Part shown: positions 1 to 8,500 of the stretch, piece after piece
Layout of the letters: each line of letters begins with the position of its first letter
Numbering within the stretch: position 1 is the stretch's first letter
NCBI GenBank assembly: GCA_046710875.1
Contig: JBKEHQ010000045.1
Location: forward strand, 1 to 10,548
DNA length: 10,548 nt
Source: MGIIb-O3 sp046710875
GTDB taxonomy: Archaea > Thermoplasmatota > Poseidoniia > Poseidoniales > Thalassarchaeaceae
Direction of reading: 5' to 3'
Notes under the pieces: generated by a model
Database searches by the model: none
What the model was told of the DNA's origin: nothing
The model's input: only the letters and a program-made list of their open reading frames with translations
Made by a program: the position numbers and the translations under genes

Positions 1-67
1 CTCCGAATGGCATAATATCACATCAACCTTTGACCTTCCGATTTAGCAATTAGTCTTGAAGTCAGTG

Positions 68-80
68 CCTAATATTTGCC
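68..80 (+). promoter_or_regulatory. Possible TATA-like element upstream of rtcB
   Basis: The stretch CTAATATTTGCC lies about 40 bases before the rtcB start codon. If it acts as an archaeal TATA box, transcription would begin near 98-100 and leave a leader of about 17-19 bases. The match to a TATA consensus is modest and no clear purine-rich BRE is seen. The rest of 1-116 has no convincing gene: short frames ending at 47 and 53 could be the tail of an upstream gene but are too short to judge. Confidence 0.25.
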
Positions 81-116
81 CGTCGAGTTGAAAGGGTAGC
101 CATATGACGTTGGGAC

Positions 117-1589
117 ATGGATGGAGAATGGAGAGAATTTATTGAGCCATTTGGTCCGGGTAAAATGCGGATTAAAAAACATGGAAGGATGTTGACGGAC
201 GCAATAATGATAACAGATGAGAAGCATTTGAAGGAACATAGAGACGATAGATCTCCTAATCAGGTAATCAATACTGCATCACTTCCGGGGATAATAGGTA
301 ATGCGTGGGCAATGGCTGATTGGCACTTTGGTTACGGATTTCCAATAGGAGGAGTGGTTGCAACAGATATTGAAGATGGAGATTTAGGTGGATCGATATC
401 CCCCGGCGGAGTGGGATTTGACATCAATTGCGGAGTAAGGCTTTGCTCGTTAGATATTGGAATAAATGATATAGATATCAAAGATTTATCCAAAAAATTA
501 GCAAAAATGATACCTTCGGGTGCAACGAGGAAAGGAGGAGTGTCATTAAATGATACGGAATTAGAATATATTCTCTCTGAAGGAGCATCGGCAGCCGTGG
601 AACTTGGGTGGGGAGAATCAAGAGATTTATTAAATATTGAATCTAATGGATTACTTAATTGTGAAGAAAGAAAATTAAGTGAACGCGCCATGAAAAGAGG
701 GATGACTGCATTAGGAACATTGGGTTCTGGAAATCATTTTCTTGAATTACAAATTGTAGATAAAATTGTAGATAAAGAAGCTGCTAAATCTTTCGGATTG
801 AGAATTGGCCAGATTACTGCAATGATTCATACTGGCTCCAGAGGCCTGGGCCATCAAGTTTGTTCCGAACATGTGAATTCAATAGAGTCTAAATACGAAA
901 AAAGAGGAGATATTTGGCATGCTCCTGAGTGGAATATGGAAATATCTGATAGACAATTAGCGGCTGCACCAATATTTAGCAAAGAAGGTAAAGATTACGT
1001 AGATTCAATGAATGCTGCTGGCAATTATGCATTTGCTAACCGTTCTGCACTTACTCAAAGGCTAAGGGTGGCCCTTAGAGAAATTTTAGGAAGAGATAGT
1101 AATTTGGAATTAATATATGACGTTAGTCACAATATTGCAAAAATTGAAAATCATAATATTAACGGAAAATCATGTAAATGTTGCGTCCACAGAAAAGGTG
1201 CTACTAGGGCTTTAGGCGGTGACCACAATGAATTGGCTCCAAGATTTTCTGAGATTGGTCAACCTGTTTTAGTTCCGGGCGATATGGGTACTGCCTCATG
1301 GGTCCTTGCAGGTCCAAAAAAAGGATCAAATGATGCATTTTCTTCATCTTGCCATGGCGCAGGAAGAAAATTATCTAGGACGGCAGCCAGAAATAGCATT
1401 GATTCCGTAAAACTGATGAAAAGTTTGGAAGAAAAGGGAATTTATGTAAATGTGAAGACTCCAAATGTTCTTTCTGAAGAAGCACCAGAAGCATATAAAA
1501 ATGTAGATGAAGTAATAGAATTAACCCATAAGGCAGAACTAGCAAGACCTGTTGCAAGACTAAGGCCATTTGCAGTAATAAAGGGGTGA
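117..1589 (+). CDS. rtcB: RNA-splicing ligase RtcB (tRNA-splicing ligase)
   Basis: RtcB joins RNA ends carrying 2',3'-cyclic phosphate or 3'-phosphate to 5'-OH ends, using GTP and Mn2+. In archaea it seals tRNA exons after intron removal and acts in RNA repair in the cytoplasm. The 490-residue product is full length for the family. Recognisable motifs in order are HFGYGFPIGG (70-79), SPGGVGFDINCGVRL (95-109), GSGNHFLE (203-210), HTGSRGLGHQV (238-248), YDVSHNIAK (334-342), VHRKGATRA (357-365) and SSCHGAGR (410-417). By alignment to the Pyrococcus enzyme, D102, C105, H207, H238 and H338 would be the metal ligands and H413 the guanylylated histidine; all are present. K489 matches the conserved C-terminal lysine. 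An in-frame TGA at 105-107 makes the ATG at 117 the first possible start, and the N-terminus (EWREF...KMRIKK) fits the family. No strong Shine-Dalgarno is seen. It is probably co-transcribed with the glycosylase gene one base downstream. Confidence 0.97.
   Translation: MDGEWREFIEPFGPGKMRIKKHGRMLTDAIMITDEKHLKEHRDDRSPNQVINTASLPGIIGNAWAMADWHFGYGFPIGGVVATDIEDGDLGGSISPGGVGFDINCGVRLCSLDIGINDIDIKDLSKKLAKMIPSGATRKGGVSLNDTELEYILSEGASAAVELGWGESRDLLNIESNGLLNCEERKLSERAMKRGMTALGTLGSGNHFLELQIVDKIVDKEAAKSFGLRIGQITAMIHTGSRGLGHQVCSEHVNSIESKYEKRGDIWHAPEWNMEISDRQLAAAPIFSKEGKDYVDSMNAAGNYAFANRSALTQRLRVALREILGRDSNLELIYDVSHNIAKIENHNINGKSCKCCVHRKGATRALGGDHNELAPRFSEIGQPVLVPGDMGTASWVLAGPKKGSNDAFSSSCHGAGRKLSRTAARNSIDSVKLMKSLEEKGIYVNVKTPNVLSEEAPEAYKNVDEVIELTHKAELARPVARLRPFAVIKG
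1583..1589 (+). promoter_or_regulatory. Ribosome binding site of the glycosylase gene, inside the rtcB stop region
   Basis: GGGGTGA overlaps the last codon and TGA stop of rtcB and ends one base before the ATG at 1591. The GGTGA core matches the archaeal anti-Shine-Dalgarno, although the spacing is very short. Placing the signal inside the upstream gene's end suggests translational coupling of the two genes. Confidence 0.5.
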
Positions 1590-1590
1590 T

Positions 1591-2217
1591 ATGATTAGCA
1601 ATAATGCACCAAAATATTGGGAAGAAGGGAAATCATATTTGAAGAATTTAGATCCAAAAATGGCTGAATTAATTAATTTATTTGAATACCCATCTCTAAA
1701 AACTAAGGATGATATTTTTATGACTTTGATTCGATCAGTGGTCGGGCAGCAAATATCAGTTAAGGCTGCAGACACTGTATGGAATAGATTACTGGAAAAG
1801 GTAACACAAATTACACCATCAATAATATCCTCAAAAGATAATCTAGAATTACATAGTTGTGGACTTTCACATAGAAAAGTTGAGTATATTAAGGAAATAT
1901 CAAAAATCTGGATTAATGAATATCATTCAGTAGATTGGAATGGATTAACTAATGATTTAGTCATAGAAAAACTTACGAAAATTAGAGGCGTTGGTATTTG
2001 GACCGCTGAAATGATATTAATTTTTACATTATTACGGCCAGACATATTTCCAATGGGCGACATAGGGGCGATAAGGGCATTAGAAAAGATATACAACAGT
2101 GGAGAAAAAATGGATAAGTCCGAAATAATAGAGCTTACTGACAAATGGGCACCATGGAGAACGATTGCTACATGGTATCTTTGGAGAAGTATAGATCCGG
2201 AACCTGTACAATACTAA
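1591..2217 (+). CDS. DNA-3-methyladenine glycosylase (AlkA/Mag type, HhH-GPD superfamily)
   Basis: This enzyme class removes alkylated bases such as 3-methyladenine from DNA by cleaving the N-glycosidic bond, starting base excision repair. The 208-residue product contains the family signature LIRSVVGQQISVKAA (46-60), a helix-hairpin-helix LTKIRGVGIWTAEM (128-141), and the catalytic-Asp region FPMGDIGAIRAL (153-164), in which D157 corresponds to E. coli AlkA Asp238. The C-terminal WAPWRTIATWYLWR (186-199) is also typical of Mag/AlkA proteins. The length matches the short yeast/archaeal Mag-like form, without the extra N-terminal domain of E. coli AlkA. No Cys cluster for an iron-sulfur site (as in EndoIII/MutY) is seen, which argues against those relatives. 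Its start is one base after the rtcB stop, so it is likely in an operon with rtcB. It ends back to back with the convergent small ORF. Exact substrate range is not readable from sequence. Confidence 0.92.
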   Translation: MISNNAPKYWEEGKSYLKNLDPKMAELINLFEYPSLKTKDDIFMTLIRSVVGQQISVKAADTVWNRLLEKVTQITPSIISSKDNLELHSCGLSHRKVEYIKEISKIWINEYHSVDWNGLTNDLVIEKLTKIRGVGIWTAEMILIFTLLRPDIFPMGDIGAIRALEKIYNSGEKMDKSEIIELTDKWAPWRTIATWYLWRSIDPEPVQY

Positions 2218-2457
2218 TTACATGCAATATCCACGTCTAGGCGTGTCGACTAGTGAAGGGGCTGAACTATTTTGAATACCATCTGCTTCTTCCATGATTA
2301 TAGTAAGAAGAGTATTGACTAGTGATTTTAGATCATCTAGCTCATCTCTCAAATCATCAACAGTCATAACTTCGTCTTCTTTTGTGTGCATCCCAATCCC
2401 ATCTAGAAAGATTTCTCTCTCTAAAATGACCTTGTGCCTCTGCAGTCTATAAATCAT
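2218..2457 (-). CDS. Small acidic protein of unknown function (79 aa)
   Basis: No family was recognised. From the ATG at 2457-2455 the frame encodes 79 residues. The N-terminus is basic (IYRLQRHKVILERE), followed by an acidic amphipathic stretch, TVDDLRDELDDLKSLVNTLL (positions 31-50), with leucines spaced as in a short coiled coil or dimerisation helix. The tail is Pro/Arg containing and ends RRGYCM. There is no signal peptide or membrane helix. The open frame extends upstream to an ATG at 2520 that overlaps the giant gene's TGA as ATGA (100 aa). I prefer the 2457 start because a TATA-like box at 2486-2493 is placed to give a nearly leaderless mRNA from it, and the extra 21 residues look like translated promoter DNA. 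A later start at M23 of this product (2391, 57 aa) is also possible. Its stop abuts that of the convergent glycosylase gene. A small oligomeric or adaptor protein is only a guess. Confidence 0.55.
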   Translation of the reverse strand: MIYRLQRHKVILEREIFLDGIGMHTKEDEVMTVDDLRDELDDLKSLVNTLLTIIMEEADGIQNSSAPSLVDTPRRGYCM

Positions 2458-2485
2458 AGAGGTAAAAAACAAAGTCAGGTGGCTA

Positions 2486-2493
2486 TAATATAA
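2486..2493 (-). promoter_or_regulatory. TATA-like box for the small acidic ORF
   Basis: Read on the minus strand, the gap after the giant gene contains AACTTATATTATAG; the core TTATATTA is centred near 2489. An archaeal TATA box sits about 26 bases before the transcript start, giving a start near 2463, only a few bases before the ATG at 2457. An A-rich stretch immediately upstream could serve as BRE. This supports separate, nearly leaderless transcription of the small ORF. Confidence 0.45.
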
Positions 2494-2516
2494 GTTATTT
2501 AATAATGCGAAATAGG

Positions 2517-5500
2517 TCATTCATCATAGTATTCATCTTCTTCATCATCATAATAATCTTCTCCACGTCCCCTCATTACGAATACAATAATGCCTATTAC
2601 TGACAATATGACAATTCCGGATCCTAATAGCCAAATCGTAGAACCACCTTCGGTAACTTGATTGGATTCTGCCACAGTTATACCTTTTATTTCTTGATTT
2701 AAACCATTCACATTATCAAAGTCTCCATCTATGACAATAACTAGTAGTGGTTGGCCAGTTTGCCATGTTTCATATTTAAAAGTCGCAAGAACGCTGGAAC
2801 TAGATGATGGCAGGTCTAATTCAATATCTCCGCTAGTTGCAGTAGTAACAGATGGTCGCCATGTGCCGTCACTCCTTTGTTCCCATAATCCTAAAGAAAG
2901 TTTGCCATCTACTTTACCGCTATTTTCCCAATAAGTCACTATAGTTAAGACATCCCCTAATTGAGGATATTTTGTCGGAGTAGTGATTTCCCTAGTATAT
3001 TCACCTGCAAATTCCATAACTCTAAGTGTTGCAACTCTAGGAGAAAGTTCACTTCCTAAACCTATAATATCATTGCCTGCTTTATCATTAGAATTAATCC
3101 ATAGTGCTATTTGATCACCGATTTGGAATGAAATATCAATTAATGAAGTAAAATCAATTCTACCTTGGTATATGCTTATACCTTCTGATGAAGATATAAA
3201 TGGCAATACTCCTGAGTCAGATGTTCCAATAATTTTTTGACCACCTCTTCTAAATTCCCAAGAAACTTCTAATGGTCCTTCCGTCATTCCTATTTCATCG
3301 ATAATTGATATTGTAACTAATGAATCACTCATTACATCGGTACCAATTATATTAAATGATGAATCGGGGTATTCGTCTTGATTAAATAATGCCGAAGGAG
3401 AGTCACTATCAACAGTAATTGATATGTCAGAGTTAGAAACTGAAATTCCAGATCCTTGGACATTAAGTAATTCGGTAGTAACTCCCATAATGGGATTAAG
3501 CGGAGCCCTAGATGGCAATGTTAAAAATGCCAAAAAAGAACCATTGGAAGATATTTGCGATAAGGCTGTTCTTTCTTCAGTACCATATATTATTGATATC
3601 TGAGCCTGAGTATCCTCACTTGTAGAAATTATTCTTTGCATAGAACCAGCATAATAAAGTTCTCCAAATACTGAGAATTCATCCCCTTGTTTAAGATATA
3701 AATAACTTTTTGAAGATAACGAAATTGGAGATGTTAGGTCAGAAACAATAGAAGGAATTGCTGTAACTTTATTATCTAATTTCCATGAAAGTGCACTCAA
3801 TACAGGCGATTCGGCTACTGTTATCAAATTATCATCGATCGTTACTCTAGGTTTACAATCAGAAGTATTATCATCCCATGGGAAATCCCAGGATAATTTA
3901 AAGCTTAATTTTAATTTAGTCACGGAGTCGGTAATTTTTTCTGTTTGGAAACCAACTGGAATAGTCATACTTTCATCGGGAGTCCATAATATTCCGGACC
4001 AAGGTTCCAATGTAAATAATCCTAAATTTGTACCGTATCCACAGAGCATAATTGTTATATTATCCAAAGTTATTAATCCATTGACATCATCAATTTGTAC
4101 AGAGAATGTATGTATCATACCTGGCAATAAATAGTAGTCAACATTATCTAGTGTTCGCCTATCTAAATCAAAGGCAGAATTTCGCCCTTGCCCTAGGCCT
4201 ATACTATCTCCTGCAAATTCTGTAGGGCCATCAACAGCTATTACGACGCTTGCCCATGAATTTTCTTCGCCAGGGCCGCCTCCAGTACCTCCCTCTTGAT
4301 AGGTTAAACCTGCCCAATCAGTGCCTTCTACATACAAGTGTATTGGTTCATTATCTAATGATGAAACATCAATGCCGCTAAATTGTACTTGTTGTTCCCC
4401 CGTCAGTCCAGGAGTTAATGGCTGCAATTGTGATTGATATTCATTCACAGATGCAGTTCCATCGCCATTTATATCGTCAATTCCAGTTCTCCAATATTTT
4501 AGAGTTATCGAGTCTCCGCGCGCTTGCTCTTCACTAACTGTAATATACGCCCTAAATGGAGAGGTGGGGTCACTAACCATCCCATCAGCATATTGTAATC
4601 CAATTGGCGTATTTACGTGTAATTGGCCAGCAACGGGGGGAGAAGTGTCTACAATTATTTCTATTGGCGTGGGTTGACCTGTTACATCTTCTGCACCGTT
4701 TGCCCCGCCATTAGGACCTATAGAAAGTATAATTGGAGAAACAGAAAGCATAGAGGTTTCTGAAGGTGCTATCACTATCCCATAAAAAGATCCTTCATCC
4801 CCTGTTTCGAGAGAGAATATTTCTCCAGAGATGTTTAAACCAATAGAAAAATCACTAGACAGAGGTTGGTGACTGGATGAATCTTGAAATCTGACATTTC
4901 CAGAAATATTTAAAATTCCCCCTTCCAATATTGGAAAAGGATATAATAAATTATCATAAATATTCGAAATAAGTCTACCTTCATTATCAAAAATATTAAA
5001 ATTATCAATTTGGATATCGTTTTCTACGGCTTGTGAACCAGATTTGCCACTTTGAGCTTGTGCAGGCCAAATTGTTTCACCTTCGCCGTCGTTGGCCCTT
5101 GATGTCCAAATAATATCATCAACATCATCCCAATTCCAAGAAATCTCAAATATCCAATGTACTATTATTTCTTCATATCCATCAGGCGATATAATTTTTT
5201 CAATATAACTGGAATATGGATCAAATATGACTTTATTAGAACCAGAAGTTTGTGTGAATATATTTGGAGAACTACCTCCACCCCATAATCCATCTGCGCC
5301 ATTTTCAACCTTAAAGAAAATATTATTACCATCTGATGCCATCCCCTCTAGCGTTATTTCAGATAGTTCTGAATTATCATAAAGGTGATGATGGGACGTA
5401 ACTATTTCAATTGAGTCTCCATTGGGATAGAAAGTATTTGGAACTGAAAAGTCATTGTTAGTTATTATAAAGTCATATAGGATATTTCCATCTATAGAAA

Positions 5501-8500
5501 TTGATCCAATATCAGCTGAAAACGTAACAGGTACATCAACCTCTTCGAAATCTTGATTATTGGACATCATAGATTCATGATATGTTGAAATCATATTTCC
5601 CAATCCTGACACATTTTCAAATATTGAATATCCTATTCCTAACCCTGATATGGAGATAGTCTGGGCTACATTTGAATCTACTTCGACAGGTATTTCTTTC
5701 CAATCCCTCCCCGTTTCTAAGTCCGTGTAAGTCTGACTTGTAAGTGCAATTCCAGATATTTGAGAAGGATTTAGAATATTATAAAATATATCATTGTTTG
5801 GCGATATAGTTTGGGAAGATCCAGCAATAGAAAGAATTACAGAACCATCGAAACCATCGGCATCCGAAGATATAGATATTATTCCTGAATTAACATAAGC
5901 TACTGATGGAATTTTAAATAATAAAGTCTGAGAATTTGTTCCATCTAAGTTTATTATTTTACTAGTAATTACGCCCTCTTGAGTATCATCGGAGAAAGTA
6001 GATTGCCACCCGTAATGGCCGTAAGAATCTCCTTGCATAAATGACCATTCAGGAGACCCATCATTCAATACATCGATCACAGGATTTAGGGCAGGTGCTG
6101 CAAATATTACAGATATTACCAATCTATCAATCCAAGCATTCGTAGGAAGACTTACTGATAATCCAAAACCAGGTTGAGGAGTTACAAATGACACTCCTCC
6201 GCCTTTTGAGGCAGAACCAAGAGATGACCCGAATTTATTTAATACATTTATAGTGACTCCACTAGATAAGTTACCACCGATATTTAACGCCTTTATTGGC
6301 CGTGAAGATGGTATAAAATCAGAAATTAGAGTTCCGGCAATAGTAGTTGCATTCAATATCCCATTGACTACCTCAACACCCGAACTAAATTCCCATCCAT
6401 TTCCTCCTGAATCAGAATTAAGAAACCTTTTTCCCCCAATACTAATTTTCTTTATTGATGGTGTTGATTCCATATCAGAAGTAAAAAGGTTTACTTGCAA
6501 TTTTAATTGTGTATGCAGACTAGAGTCAATAGCTGCTAATGAAATAGGGAATGAAATATTTGAGAAACCTGGAATTATTTGACCTGATGAATAATCAATA
6601 ATAGAACCAGTAACTGTAGTTTGACCAGGTATTATTGCATCTATATCAATTATTCCACTATTGAATTGATTAACGTCAGAGATAGAAAAGGATGGACTCA
6701 GCCAACTTCCCGGATTACCATAGTTTGATATTTTCACGCCAGCATTATCAATAAACCAACCGCCATATGTAAGGTATGAATCAGAACCCATTGAGAACTT
6801 AAATTGGACAGTATCACCTTGATAATTTAGTAAGCTAGCCTGCATACTCTTCATGCCTCCAGATGCTGATGATTGAGAAGCAAATGTATCATGCCCATAC
6901 AGATTATTATAATTATAACTGACTTGACTATCATACCAGTTTCCTGGGTCAAAATGTTGCCAAGAAGCCCCATTTACCTTGATGAAAACAGCACCACCGT
7001 CCCAATTTGGTTCCATTGCGGCCCAATGATCAAATAATAGAAATGCATTCCCATTCAAAGGGATTTCATACTCAGGAGATATCAATCTTGCTTCTTGAAT
7101 ATTACCTAAATAATCTCCAGATATCCCTACGCCATAAACGTAAGGAAACGACGCTGCGCCACTAGGCCCAGAGTTAGTACCAATTTTGTTTAAAGTCCAT
7201 TTACATGTATCTGTAGAGCAACTTCCTGATGACATAGTATTGGTCCTCGTCCAACCCGGAGAATCTGAAACTGAAGGCGAGCTAGCAGTAGAGTCTTCGA
7301 AGTTAAAGGAAGATTGTTGTTGACCTCTGTCCAGATAATAGTGGCTCCAGTCATCTGACCCAGTACCGATTGCAGAGTGAGACATCGAAGAAGAAGTTTC
7401 GAGATCATCCAAGAAAAGATTAGATCCACTATAATCAACAACTCTTATTTCATCAACCGTAAGCCCTTCCCTAGAATCTAGATTTCCCCCATAATCAGTA
7501 TAAGTGTTGGTATCTACAACTATCCTAAAATAAACTACTTGTTGATTATGAAATGAATTTGGTATGTCTAGCGAAATAGTTCGTAAACGGCCACTCTGAT
7601 CACCATATTCCGTCCCTTCGGCATCGGAATATCCTGCTCCCGGGATTGCTCCACTACGAGCTGCACATCCCGAAGTAGTAGACGGATTCGTAGAAGATAT
7701 ATCGAACCATGAGTTTTGATTTAGTGATACTTCAACGCATGCATTATCATTCGCTGCACCTTCTAAGTCCCATTCCATATCAATTTCAATTTTAGAAGTA
7801 GAATTTGAACCTGATAAATCAATTATTCTTTCTAATGAACCATATGCATCATTAGAATAGTAACAAGAAGATGCAGTTTGTGTATAACAACCATGATGCC
7901 ACGCCCCATAATTAACACCATCATTATTAAATCGGATATTATCAATAAACCATCCTGGACGTTCGTTTTCAGCATCTGGGTGAGTCCATACATGGAATCT
8001 AAATTGTATATTATCCGATGTTTCATTAACTAATGGATATAAATCAAATGTACTGGTAAGCCATCCACTATAAGTCTCAGAAGCAAATACGGGAGTTCCT
8101 CCCGAGGGTGCTCCTTCAGGTACTGGGGCATCAGTCGATAAAGTACTAGGATATCCAAGTTCGGGAGATATATACTCCCAATCGCCCCATGCAGCACTAT
8201 CTTTTACTCGATATTCTACCCAAGCGCCGTCTCCTCCGCCTGAGGAAGTGCTGTCGAAATGAAACCAGTGATCAAAGGACATATAATAATTATTAATATC
8301 ATCAAAATATGGTACATTTACTGCAGGAAGTAAGAAAGCGCTATCAGTTCCAGCTGGAAGCGGAGATCCCGGCATAGTTCCAATTGAGACTACTCCACTA
8401 GATGCTGAAGAAGGTATAACACCGTAACTCATATTTTGTTGATTGCCATAAATAGTTCCATTTAAATCACTAAAGGTAGTTGCTTCCCATGTTTTTATAT

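Noticed and set aside
1..53. Tail of an upstream gene at the left edge
   Set aside because: Two frames stay open from the edge to stops at 47 and 53, but under 18 codons give no recognisable sequence.
104..145. Thirteen-codon upstream ORF starting at ATG 104, overlapping the rtcB start
   Set aside because: Too short to distinguish from chance and without an RBS; left out although it could in principle affect rtcB translation.
332..691. 119-codon minus-strand open frame opposite rtcB
   Set aside because: Antisense shadow of a strongly conserved enzyme gene; Pro/Ser-rich product typical of reverse reading of Gly-rich codons.
2231..2256. CTAG...CTAG and CACG...CGTG symmetric pieces near the convergent junction, as a terminator hairpin
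   Set aside because: Arms are only 4 bases, the region is coding on the minus strand, and no T-run follows.
6253..6582. 109-codon plus-strand open frame inside the giant gene
   Set aside because: It lies wholly antisense to the intact 2391-residue gene, has no promoter or RBS, and its product shows no motif or natural composition.
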